Assembly: GCF_000423345.1 (NCBI RefSeq)
Contig: NZ_AUHU01000007.1
Coordinates: forward strand, 186,001 to 250,000
Direction of reading: 5' to 3'
DNA: 64,000 nt
Source: Marinimicrobium agarilyticum DSM 16975
GTDB taxonomy: Bacteria; Pseudomonadota; Gammaproteobacteria; Pseudomonadales; Cellvibrionaceae
The position numbers were made by a program, and so were the translations under genes. The notes beneath the pieces are model-generated. The model had not been told where the DNA came from and made no database searches. It worked only from the letters and a program-made list of their open reading frames with translations. This document shows, piece after piece, positions 38,232-46,304 of the stretch (its first letter is position 1; each line of letters begins with the position of its first letter).

Positions 38232-39347
38232 CTAAACGACTTTGATATGCCAGGGCTCGAATCGGACCCCGTAGTGATTGTCTTTGGTGTACCGAATCTG
38301 GACATACCCGAGGTCCTGCATCCGCTTGAACTCATCGGTCTCAGCGAATTTATCGGTGAAATTCGAGTAACCCCAGCCAACGCGCCCCACATCGAAATCG
38401 CCCACACCGTGGTAACTGTGCCCGGGCGGCGCCAATGAACGGGAGGCTTTCGACAAGTTGTAATGGGCCTCCAGGCACTTGGCGACAAACAGATGCATCT
38501 GTTTGACGTTTCCACGGATACCGGAGGTGAGAATCACCGTGTCTCCGATATCCTTACGCAGCTTGTCGTAGTAGGCCGAGGAATCACCCCGCAACAGGAA
38601 ATGCCCCGAATAGGGAACCTTGACCGCCTCCTGCTCGGGAATCTTTGCGGTCAGCTCCTTGGTCACCTTTTCACCATAGAAACCGTACTTTTCCGCTTCG
38701 GTAAAGAACAGTTTTTCAATCATGTCGAGCTCAGCCAGGGTGAACTCGCCAATCTGGGGATAGCGCTTGCCGTATTTGAACAGCTCATCGAACGCCAGAA
38801 GATTGTAGTTGCCATGCCCGACCAGACGCTCGGCGCGCTGAAACCGAAGGTGCAGTGAATGCAACGTCGGGCGCTCAGCTTCCGGCAAGAAAATGTCGTC
38901 GATGAAGTCGCCATTGAAATTGCGCACTTTCTCCAGCAGCAGTTGCCGCTGATCTCCGCCCACCGGCTCTTCTGGCAACACCTCTCCCGGCTTGGCGGCG
39001 GGTTCGGACGCCGGAACGTTCTGAGCCAACTGGGGAGCAGGCACCACGGGCGGTTGCCCCGCCAACTCTTCGGCGAGCTCATCAAGGCTGGGAAGCTCCG
39101 TGGCGTCAGCGACCTTCGCCCGCAGTGCGGATGTCTCGCTCCCGGGCTCGGGGCGGAGTAGCGCCGCCACTTCCTGCTTCTCCCGCTCGCCAATCGCAAA
39201 GGGATCGTCGTCCATCATGTAGTAGCCGCTTTCAGACCACAAATCCCGCGATTTGGCGCCGTTCTGAGCCATTTGCCAAAGATAGGCGTTGCCCGCGGTG
39301 AAGCCCACACCGGACATAAAACCGACGAGTAAGTCTCTGCGTTTCAC
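38232..39347 (-). CDS. Tat-exported M15 family D-Ala-D-Ala peptidase
   Basis: This 371-residue protein starts MKRRDLLVGFMSGVGFTAG, a twin-arginine-type signal (RRDLL). A ~100-residue disordered Pro/Glu-rich segment follows. The C-terminal ~200 residues form an M15 zinc peptidase domain: SYHGVGDFDVGRVGWG supplies His and Asp ligands (SxHxxGxxxD-like) and EPWHIKVV the last His and catalytic Glu. Such enzymes trim peptidoglycan cross-peptides or stem peptides. It converges with slyD; nothing else in the neighbourhood adds to the role. Confidence 0.83.
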   Translation of the reverse strand: MKRRDLLVGFMSGVGFTAGNAYLWQMAQNGAKSRDLWSESGYYMMDDDPFAIGEREKQEVAALLRPEPGSETSALRAKVADATELPSLDELAEELAGQPPVVPAPQLAQNVPASEPAAKPGEVLPEEPVGGDQRQLLLEKVRNFNGDFIDDIFLPEAERPTLHSLHLRFQRAERLVGHGNYNLLAFDELFKYGKRYPQIGEFTLAELDMIEKLFFTEAEKYGFYGEKVTKELTAKIPEQEAVKVPYSGHFLLRGDSSAYYDKLRKDIGDTVILTSGIRGNVKQMHLFVAKCLEAHYNLSKASRSLAPPGHSYHGVGDFDVGRVGWGYSNFTDKFAETDEFKRMQDLGYVQIRYTKDNHYGVRFEPWHIKVV

Positions 39348-39998
39348 CGTTCCTCTCTTTTTGCTCGTTAATTTCAGTCTGACGCACCGTCGACATCCGA
39401 CGGAAAAGTGTGTAGAGCTGTTGTTCTACTTGTTTCGAACGCTTGCGAAAACCACCCCAAGAGCTTCGAATTAGCCTTAAACTCACGACCTGAACCCAAA
39501 AGACCGCTCTTTAACTATAGCGGATTAGGGCGCATTTTTCAGTGTCTGCTTATATCAATTATTCTGGTTATCGCCCTTTTCTATAAAGAAGCGTGTTTAC
39601 TTCACAAAATGACGGCCGTTTCGAAAGAAACTTTAGACGCGATCCCGGGTTATCAGGTCTAAAAGGATAGATCGTCTTTTCATATCAGAAGATTCTGACT
39701 AAAAAACCAGCCTATTAAAAGCCGAGAAAGCGAGCTTTTAATCGCGTCAAGTGTTAACCATTCTTCCAGCATATTCGTTCCAGGCATCAGGAGTATCCCA
39801 GAGGCATTGACTGGCCTCAAACCCCGCATTCCTCACTGCTATACTTTGCCTAAAGTCGTCACGCTGTCAGCCACAACCCAGCGCATCCCCTCGGCACCGA
39901 GATAGTAGACACGGGAACGATGCCCGCGACGTCGTTGCCCCTCGTACCGAGGGACGTGATTACGCATTGGATCAAAACTTGACCAAAAGGTGACTTGC
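39348..39998. other. AT-richer intergenic gap without a convincing gene
   Basis: This 651-base gap separates the M15 peptidase from the next membrane protein. It holds a perfect inverted repeat ATTAAAAGC/GCTTTTAAT (39714-39742), a longer pairing AGGGCG/CGCCCT at 39527-39577 followed by TTTTCT, and a CCCTCG/CGAGGG stem at 39939-39953. The single open frame of over 80 codons (39408-39662) has no ribosome binding site or family resemblance. A small RNA is possible but unproven. Confidence 0.5.
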
Positions 39999-40553
39999 AT
40001 GAGACGCCACTTCTACCTTAGCGACGACCTGGACGAGCTGGAACGGTTGGAAAACGACCTTGAAAGCCAGGGCATCGAGCGACCACAAATCCACATTCTC
40101 AGCAATAATGATGCGGGGCTGGAATCTCATCACCTGCATCAAGTTGAATCACTATTGCGCAAAGATGTCGTGCGCTCCGGCATCATTGGGTTTCTGGTAG
40201 GGCTGGTAGCGGCCGCCATTCCGATTGTCGTGGCCTACCTGATCGGCATCGGCGAGGGCTACCTCTGGATTCCCGTCGTTTTCCTCTCCCTCATTCTGCT
40301 CGGGTTTTGCACCTGGGAAGGTGGCTTGATCGGTATACAGCGCCCACATCACCAATATGAGCAGTTTGAGCAGGCACTCAGTTCCGGACGCCACCTGCTC
40401 ATTGTCGATGTCAAACCCAGCGAGGAGCGGCGAGTGCAGGAGATCATTGCCAAGCACCCACGGTGCGAGCATATGGGCAACGGCCAATCGGTGCCCGACT
40501 GGCTGGTCGGGATGCAGAAGCAGTGGGACAAGTTTATCCGATGGGCGCCCTAA
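39999..40553 (+). CDS. Two-helix membrane protein, unknown function
   Basis: This 184-residue protein begins MRRHFYLSDDLDELERLEND. An N-terminal cytoplasmic segment with a Rossmann-like feel (RPQIHILSNNDAGLESHH) precedes two adjacent transmembrane helices (about residues 60-82 and 88-106: IIGFLVGLVAAAIPIVVAYL and YLWIPVVFLSLILLGFCTW), then a second soluble half with HLLIVDVKPSEERRVQEIIA. I know such proteins in pseudomonads only as hypothetical. The ATG at 39999 follows a weak AAAGGTGA ribosome binding site. It converges with dcd. Confidence 0.75.
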   Translation: MRRHFYLSDDLDELERLENDLESQGIERPQIHILSNNDAGLESHHLHQVESLLRKDVVRSGIIGFLVGLVAAAIPIVVAYLIGIGEGYLWIPVVFLSLILLGFCTWEGGLIGIQRPHHQYEQFEQALSSGRHLLIVDVKPSEERRVQEIIAKHPRCEHMGNGQSVPDWLVGMQKQWDKFIRWAP

Positions 40554-40650
40554 TCCCCCCTCGCTCGGCAGCGGGTTTACGACCTGAATGGAGCGGACAA
40601 AGGCGGCGCCGGGAACTGCGATGTGACGAAAAGGGGGTTACCCCGCACCA

Positions 40651-41220
40651 TCAGGCTTTGGGAAGCGTCACCCCGCGCTGGCCCTGGTACTTGCCGCCGC
40701 GGTCCTTATAGGAGGTATCACACATTTCGTCCGACTCAAAGAACAGCATCTGGGCAACGCCTTCATTGGCGTAAATTTTGGCCGGAAGCGGGGTGGTGTT
40801 GGAGAATTCCAGCGTGACATGCCCTTCCCACTCGGGTTCGAGCGGCGTGACATTCACGATAATACCGCAACGCGCGTAGGTGGACTTACCCAGGCAAACC
40901 GTCAGCACCTGGCGGGGGATGCGGAAATATTCCACGGTACGCGCCAGGGCAAAAGAGTTGGGGGGGATGATACAGACGTCGCTTTTGACATCCACGAAGC
41001 TGTTTTCATCGAAGTTTTTGGGATCAACCACGGATGAATAGACGTTAGTGAATATCTTGAACTCATCCGCACACCGCACATCGTAGCCGTAGCTGGAGGT
41101 TCCGTAGGAGATCAAGCGCTCACCCTGGGCGTCGTAACGCACCTGCTCCGGCTCGAAAGGCTCGATCATGCCTTCCTTCTCCACCATCCGGCGCATCCAC
41201 TTATCAGACTTGATACTCAT
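40651..41220 (-). CDS. dcd: dCTP deaminase
   Basis: Dcd converts dCTP to dUTP, the main source of dUMP for thymidylate in many gammaproteobacteria. The 189-residue protein begins [20 protein letters not shown] and has the signature [23 protein letters not shown]-type [17 protein letters not shown] (catalytic Glu), the [19 protein letters not shown] region and the C-terminal [11 protein letters not shown]. The ATG at 41220 was chosen because the upstream 26 codons do not match the family. It is downstream of mrp on the same strand. Confidence 0.97.
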   Translation of the reverse strand: MSIKSDKWMRRMVEKEGMIEPFEPEQVRYDAQGERLISYGTSSYGYDVRCADEFKIFTNVYSSVVDPKNFDENSFVDVKSDVCIIPPNSFALARTVEYFRIPRQVLTVCLGKSTYARCGIIVNVTPLEPEWEGHVTLEFSNTTPLPAKIYANEGVAQMLFFESDEMCDTSYKDRGGKYQGQRGVTLPKA

Positions 41221-41290
41221 GAGCTCTCCACAATCGGCCATGTCGGAAAAACGGGCCGAATCATAGCGTTTTTTGGGGGGAAATCCCACC

Positions 41291-42388
41291 TCAATCATCG
41301 GCTACGGCAATCACCGGTCCGCGGGCTTTGCCAAAGGTGCGCCAGAGGCCGGCCCCCAGTTGCCGGGCGATGGCCCGATAGCTTGCGGCGATCGCCGAGT
41401 CCGGCTCGGCCACCACTGTGGGCCTGCCACCATCGGTGGTTTCCCGGATGGACAGGTCGAGCGGCAGAGATCCCAGCAACGTCGTATCGTAGTCTTTGGC
41501 GATACGCTCGCCTCCGCCCGCACCGAAGACGTGCTCCTCATGGCCGCAGTTGGAACAAATGTGCACGGCCATATTCTCCACCACACCCAGCACCGGCACT
41601 TTGACCTTGCGAAACATCTCGATCCCTTTCTGGGCGTCCAGCAGGGCAATATCCTGGGGCGTGGTCACAATCACCGCGCCGGTAACCGGCACTTTCTGGG
41701 ACAGAGTCAGTTGAATGTCTCCAGTACCGGGGGGCATGTCGACGATCAGGTAGTCCACATCGTCCCAATGCGTCTGGGTCAGCAATTGCTGCAAGGCCCC
41801 ACTGACCATGGGCCCGCGCCAGACCATGGGGGTCTGTTCGGTGACCAGGTAGCCCATGGAGATGGACTGTATGCCGTGGGCTTCGATGGGCCGCATCATC
41901 TGTTTGCCATCAATTTCTAGGATTTCGGGCCGGCGCTCGCCGATGCCCAGCATTTGGGGCTGACTGGGGCCGTAGATGTCGGCATCCAGGATGCCCACGC
42001 GGGCACCTTCGGCCGCGAGGGCCAGGGCGAGGTTGACGGCGGTGGTGGATTTTCCCACCCCACCTTTGCCGGAGGCGATGGCGATGATGTTTTTCACGCC
42101 GGGAATCTGGCCACTGGTGTTGGCGCCACCGCAGGCGGGGATGTCCCAGTCGATATTGACGGCGACCGATTCGATGCCTTTTACGGCCGATGCGGCTTCG
42201 TTGACCGCTTGGGCCAGGGCTTCGGCGACGCCCTCGGCAGGGTAGCCCAGGGTGAGGGTGATTTCGGCCTCGGTTCCTTTAAGCTGAATCTCGGGCTCGA
42301 CGGCCAGTTCGTTCAACGTGAGCCCGGTTGTCGGCTCTTTAACCGATTTTAGGGCGTTTTTGAGGGTCGTTTCGGTTTTTTTGAACAT
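41291..42388 (-). CDS. Iron-sulfur cluster carrier Mrp/ApbC
   Basis: Mrp/ApbC is a P-loop ATPase that binds and transfers [4Fe-4S] clusters to apoproteins. The 365-residue protein has an N-terminal MIP18-type domain (about residues 20-85), the deviant Walker [22 protein letters not shown] near residue 110, [34 protein letters not shown], and the CxxC in [13 protein letters not shown]. Start and length fit the family. Its 5' end faces metG across the hairpin repeat at 42433-42718; dcd follows downstream. Confidence 0.94.
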   Translation of the reverse strand: MFKKTETTLKNALKSVKEPTTGLTLNELAVEPEIQLKGTEAEITLTLGYPAEGVAEALAQAVNEAASAVKGIESVAVNIDWDIPACGGANTSGQIPGVKNIIAIASGKGGVGKSTTAVNLALALAAEGARVGILDADIYGPSQPQMLGIGERRPEILEIDGKQMMRPIEAHGIQSISMGYLVTEQTPMVWRGPMVSGALQQLLTQTHWDDVDYLIVDMPPGTGDIQLTLSQKVPVTGAVIVTTPQDIALLDAQKGIEMFRKVKVPVLGVVENMAVHICSNCGHEEHVFGAGGGERIAKDYDTTLLGSLPLDLSIRETTDGGRPTVVAEPDSAIAASYRAIARQLGAGLWRTFGKARGPVIAVADD

Positions 42389-42432
42389 AATACGGGGGTC
42401 GTCTCTCGGGTTTGAGGGATATTGGATGGCCC

Positions 42433-42718
42433 GGTCCTGGAGAGGAACCCTTCACCAAAGACCCGCCGTGAATACATCCCTGTAGGCTTCTCATCGGCAT
42501 CCATGCCTCAGAGAGTCTTTGGTGAAGGGTTCCTCTCCAGGACCTCAGTGCTATCGAATTACCCTTGGGAGACCGACATTTTCGCCAAAGGCCCCAGAGG
42601 CACTGAGGCGGCGATGGGGGTATACCGGTTGAAGACTCTCTGAGGCATGGATGCCGATGAGAAGCCCCCATGGACGGGTTCACGGCGGGTCTTCAACCGG
42701 TATACCCCCATCGCCGCC
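42433..42718. repeat. Composite T-shaped hairpin repeat, copy B
   Basis: Two perfect hairpins lie head to head. B1 has 30-bp arms (42433-42462, 42515-42544) and a 52-nt loop. B2 has 30-bp arms (42607-42636, 42689-42718) and a 52-nt loop that matches B1's loop in reverse complement. CCTCAGTGC (42543-42551) and GCACTGAGG (42600-42608) bound the spacer, as in copy A. Mini-hairpins in the loops lie at 42473-42484 and 42496-42507 (B1) and at 42644-42655 and 42667-42678 (B2). The element lies between the divergent mrp and metG genes, so it is not acting as a terminator of either. Confidence 0.92.
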
Positions 42719-42825
42719 GGACTCAAAATCTCCCCCAAGGGTTAAAATCACGAATCAATTAACTCACATTATTGCATCGAAACCGTAAAAACCAAGTGCT
42801 GTGGTCAACTTTAGCCCCTAACCCC

Positions 42826-42854
42826 CTGAAGAGTCGGGCAAAATTTGCTATAGT
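42826..42854 (+). promoter_or_regulatory. Promoter of metG
   Basis: An extended -10 (TGCTATAGT, hexamer at 42849-42854) stands 40 bases ahead of the metG ATG, with CTGAAG at 42826-42831 as a weak -35 and a spacer of 17. Confidence 0.5.
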
Positions 42855-42893
42855 GCGCCTCCTTTTTCCACCAGCCACGACTTCACAGACACC

Positions 42894-44909
42894 ATGAGCC
42901 AAGCCGTCCGCAACATCCTTGTGACAAGCGCCCTGCCCTACGCCAATGGCGACCTCCACCTCGGGCACCTGATGGAACAGATCCAGACCGACATCTGGGT
43001 GCGATTCCAGAAACTGCGCGGCCACCAGTGCCTCTACGTCTGTGCCGACGACGCCCACGGCACCGCCATTACGCTCAAAGCCGAAGAGCTGGGCCTCTCG
43101 CCCGAAAAGCACATCGAAAACATGCATACGGCCCACAAAGCCGTGTCCGAAGGCTTTCTGGTGCAGCACGACAACTACTACAGCACCCACTCGAGCGAAA
43201 ACCGAGAGCTGGCCGAGCTGATCTACCAACGTCTGGACGCCAACGGCCACATCGCCCGGCGCGAGATTACCCAGGCCTTCGACCCGGAAAAACAACTGTT
43301 CCTGGCCGACCGCTACATCAAGGGCACCTGCCCCAAGTGCAAAACCCCGGACCAGTACGGCGACAACTGCGAGGCCTGCGGCGCGACTTACTCGCCCATG
43401 GACCTGATCGACCCGGTCTCCGCCCTCTCCGGCGCCACACCGGTGCCCAAGGCCTCCGAGCATTTCTTCTTCAAGCTGCCGGAGTTTGCCGACTTCCTCA
43501 AAGGCTGGACCCGTGCCGGGCACCTGCAGAATGAAGTGGCCAACAAGGTCTCGGAGTGGCTCGATGCGGACCTGCACGAGTGGGATATCTCCCGGGATGC
43601 GCCCTACTTCGGCTTTGAAATTCCCGGTCAGCCGGGCAAATACTTCTACGTCTGGCTGGACGCACCCATTGGTTATATCGCCAGCCTGAAGAACCTGTTG
43701 GACGCCCAAGGCAAGGATTGGCTCGATTTCTGGAAGGCCGACTCCGAAGCCGAGGTGTACCACTTTATCGGCAAGGACATCGTCAACTTCCACGCGCTCT
43801 TCTGGCCGGCCATGCTCCACTCGGCCGAGCTGCGCACGCCGACGAAGATCTGCGTTCACGGCTTCGTTACCGTCAATGGCAAGAAGATGTCCAAGTCCCG
43901 GGGCACGTTTATCAATGGCCAGACGTACCTGGATCACCTGAATCCCGAGTACCTGCGCTATTACTTCGCGGCCAAGCTCACCAGTGCGGTGGACGACCTG
44001 GACCTGAACCTGGATGACTTTATCCAGCGGGTGAACAGCGACCTGGTGGGCAAAGTGGTCAATATCGCCAGTCGCACCGCCAAGTTCGTGCAGAAGGCCG
44101 GCGGCACGCTGGCGACCGAGGTCGCCGAACCCGCGCTGTGGCAGCGTTTTACCGAGGGCGAAGCCAGCATCGCCGGGCACTATGAAAACCGCGAGTTCAG
44201 CAAAGCCATGCGCGAGATCATGGCGCTGGCGGATGCCGCGAACGAGTATATTGCGGCAAAAGAGCCCTGGAAATTGGCGAAAGAGGCAGGTACAGAGGCC
44301 GAGGTGTTGGCCATCTGTACCCAGGGGCTGAATTGCTTCCGCGCGCTGGTGACCTGGCTCAAGCCGGTGCTGCCCCAGCTGGCGGAAAAGGCCGAAGCGT
44401 TTCTCGACGAAACCCTGGACTGGAGCCAACCTCTGCGCTTTCGCGGGGGCGAGGCCATCAACAAATTCAAGCCACTGCTGACCCGAGTGGAAAAGGAACA
44501 CGTAGACGCCATGGTAGAAGCCAGCAAAGAATCCGCTCCGGCGCCCAAAGCGACAGGCCCCTTGGCCGATGAGCCCATCGCCGACGAAATCGATTTTGGC
44601 GACTTTGCCAAGGTGGATTTGCGCGTGGTTAAAATCGCCAAGGCCGAGCATGTGGAAGGCGCCGATAAGCTGCTGCGCCTGACCCTGGACCTTGGCGGCG
44701 AAACCCGCAATGTATTTGCCGGGATCAAGAGCGCCTACGCGCCGGAAGACCTCGAAGGTAAGCTGACGATTATGGTGGCCAACCTCAAACCGCGTAAAAT
44801 GAAGTTCGGGGTCAGCGAAGGCATGGTGCTGGCCGCCGGCCCGGGGGGTAAGGACATTCACATCCTGGAGCCCCACAGCGGCGCCAAGCCCGGACAGCGA
44901 GTAATGTAA
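42894..44909 (+). CDS. metG: Methionyl-tRNA synthetase
   Basis: MetG charges tRNA-Met. The 671-residue protein is the long form with all modules: the HIGH-type motif in [14 protein letters not shown] near residue 15, the zinc knuckle [18 protein letters not shown] around residue 146, the KMSKS loop in [10 protein letters not shown] near residue 332, the anticodon-binding helices, and a C-terminal EMAP-like tRNA-binding domain ([20 protein letters not shown]) for dimerisation. It lies downstream of the copy B repeat and upstream of rsxA. A long open frame on the opposite strand is a codon-bias artefact. Confidence 0.98.
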   Translation: MSQAVRNILVTSALPYANGDLHLGHLMEQIQTDIWVRFQKLRGHQCLYVCADDAHGTAITLKAEELGLSPEKHIENMHTAHKAVSEGFLVQHDNYYSTHSSENRELAELIYQRLDANGHIARREITQAFDPEKQLFLADRYIKGTCPKCKTPDQYGDNCEACGATYSPMDLIDPVSALSGATPVPKASEHFFFKLPEFADFLKGWTRAGHLQNEVANKVSEWLDADLHEWDISRDAPYFGFEIPGQPGKYFYVWLDAPIGYIASLKNLLDAQGKDWLDFWKADSEAEVYHFIGKDIVNFHALFWPAMLHSAELRTPTKICVHGFVTVNGKKMSKSRGTFINGQTYLDHLNPEYLRYYFAAKLTSAVDDLDLNLDDFIQRVNSDLVGKVVNIASRTAKFVQKAGGTLATEVAEPALWQRFTEGEASIAGHYENREFSKAMREIMALADAANEYIAAKEPWKLAKEAGTEAEVLAICTQGLNCFRALVTWLKPVLPQLAEKAEAFLDETLDWSQPLRFRGGEAINKFKPLLTRVEKEHVDAMVEASKESAPAPKATGPLADEPIADEIDFGDFAKVDLRVVKIAKAEHVEGADKLLRLTLDLGGETRNVFAGIKSAYAPEDLEGKLTIMVANLKPRKMKFGVSEGMVLAAGPGGKDIHILEPHSGAKPGQRVM

Positions 44910-44916
44910 GGCCGGG

Positions 44917-44949
44917 TTACGGCGGATGCGCTTCGCTTATCCGCCGTAA
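44917..44949. repeat. REP-like perfect hairpin downstream of metG
   Basis: TTACGGCGGAT (44917-44927) and its exact reverse complement (44939-44949) flank an 11-nt centre that can itself pair (GCG/CGC). It begins eight bases past the metG stop. The sequence belongs to a hairpin motif common in gammaproteobacterial intergenic regions; a degenerate relative lies at 18985-19011. Confidence 0.7.
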
Positions 44950-45074
44950 TGAGGGAGCACCGGCATAAGCATATGCTCAATCGGCCTAATCAAGCCGGGG
45001 TTTTAGATTGAACGGCTAGGTCTGGTTAACGATAATGGCGCCTTCACGGGCGCGTACCCAGGTAAGAAGCAGGC

Positions 45075-45650
45075 ATGACCGAATTCGCCATCATTTTGTT
45101 GAGCGCCATTCTGGTGAACAACTTCGTACTGGTTCAGTTCTTGGGCTTGTGCCCCTTTATGGGCGTGTCCAACAAGCTGGAAACCGCGATCGGCATGGCG
45201 GGCGCCACCACTTTTGTGCTGACGCTGGCCTCGGTCTGCAGCTACCTCATCAACACCTGGATTCTCGAGCCGCTCAATATCGACTTCATGCGCACCATCT
45301 CGTTTATCCTGGTAATCGCGGTGGTGGTGCAGTTTTCCAAAATGTTTATCGAGAAAACCAGCCCCCTGCTCTACCGGGTGCTGGGGATCTTTCTGCCCCT
45401 GATCACCACCAACTGCGCGGTACTCGGGGTCGCATTGCAAAACACCACCAAAGAGCACGGTTTCTTTGAATCCACCGTGTTTGGCTTCGGCGCTGCGCTG
45501 GGCTTCTCACTGGTGCTGATTCTGTTTTCTGCCATGCGCGAGCGACTCGCCGTGGCCGACGTGCCCACGCCATTCAAAGGGGCCGCCATCGGCATGATTA
45601 CCGCCGGCTTGATGTCCCTGGCGTTTATGGGCTTCAGCGGTCTGGTTTAA
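45075..45650 (+). CDS. rsxA: Electron transport complex subunit RsxA/RnfA
   Basis: RsxA is an integral membrane subunit of the Rnf complex, which couples electron flow between ferredoxin and NADH to Na+ or H+ translocation. The 191-residue protein begins [20 protein letters not shown], followed by [20 protein letters not shown], and has six hydrophobic segments with a second conserved [18 protein letters not shown] block. RnfA and RnfE are homologous with inverted topology, visible in the shared LGLCP and TNCA(V/I)LG motifs. It is the first of six rsx genes. Confidence 0.97.
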   Translation: MTEFAIILLSAILVNNFVLVQFLGLCPFMGVSNKLETAIGMAGATTFVLTLASVCSYLINTWILEPLNIDFMRTISFILVIAVVVQFSKMFIEKTSPLLYRVLGIFLPLITTNCAVLGVALQNTTKEHGFFESTVFGFGAALGFSLVLILFSAMRERLAVADVPTPFKGAAIGMITAGLMSLAFMGFSGLV

Positions 45651-45683
45651 GCCGCAGTTAACCGACGGGCGTCAACTCACACT

Positions 45684-46304
45684 ATGTTGGATCTGATCGT
45701 ACAAAACCCCATCGTCTCGGCGCTGATCGCGCTGGGCGGTCTGGCCCTGGTCTTCGGCGCCGTACTCGGCTTTGCCGCGGTCCGTTTTCGCCTGGAAGAA
45801 GACCCGGTCATTCAGCAGATCGACGATCTGCTGCCCCAGACTCAGTGCGGTCAGTGTGGCTACCCGGGCTGCCGCCCCTACGCGCAGGCGATTGCCAACG
45901 GCGATGCGATCAACAAATGCCCCCCGGGCGGTCAGGCCACCATCAATTCCCTGGCCGACCTGCTCGATGTGGAGGCACCCACACTGGATGCCGAGCATGG
46001 CGAAGAGTCCGATGTAAAAAAGGTCGCGTATATCCGAGAGGATGAGTGCATTGGCTGTACCAAGTGCATTCAGGCCTGCCCGGTGGATGCGATCATCGGG
46101 GCGGCGAAACAGATGCACACCGTCATCGTCGACGAGTGCACCGGCTGCGACCTGTGCGTCGAGCCCTGCCCGGTGGACTGCATTGACATGCTCCCCGTGG
46201 AAACCGGACTGAACCAGTGGAAGTGGGACAAACCCGCCCCGATTGAGGAGCGGCCCCTTAACATTATTGCCAGCGACCGAGGCACAACAGGCGAAGCGGC
46301 TTGA
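45684..46304 (+). CDS. rsxB: Electron transport complex subunit RsxB/RnfB
   Basis: RsxB is the iron-sulfur subunit that takes electrons from ferredoxin. The 206-residue protein has an N-terminal membrane helix ([18 protein letters not shown]), the Fe4S4 cluster motif [18 protein letters not shown] and two ferredoxin clusters ([17 protein letters not shown] and [17 protein letters not shown]). Its stop codon overlaps the rsxC start by one base. Confidence 0.97.
   Translation: MLDLIVQNPIVSALIALGGLALVFGAVLGFAAVRFRLEEDPVIQQIDDLLPQTQCGQCGYPGCRPYAQAIANGDAINKCPPGGQATINSLADLLDVEAPTLDAEHGEESDVKKVAYIREDECIGCTKCIQACPVDAIIGAAKQMHTVIVDECTGCDLCVEPCPVDCIDMLPVETGLNQWKWDKPAPIEERPLNIIASDRGTTGEAA

Noticed and set aside
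39408..39662. 84-codon open frame with a hydrophobic stretch in the 39.3-40.0 kb gap
   Set aside because: There is no ribosome binding site, no homology I recognise, and it crosses the inverted repeat at 39527-39577.
42433..42718. Hairpin repeat as a rho-independent terminator
   Set aside because: Copy B sits between two divergent gene starts and has no T-run next to the arms.
42759..44876. 705-codon open frame on the minus strand opposite metG
   Set aside because: It lies wholly antisense to metG and has no recognisable domain. High third-position GC makes such frames common.
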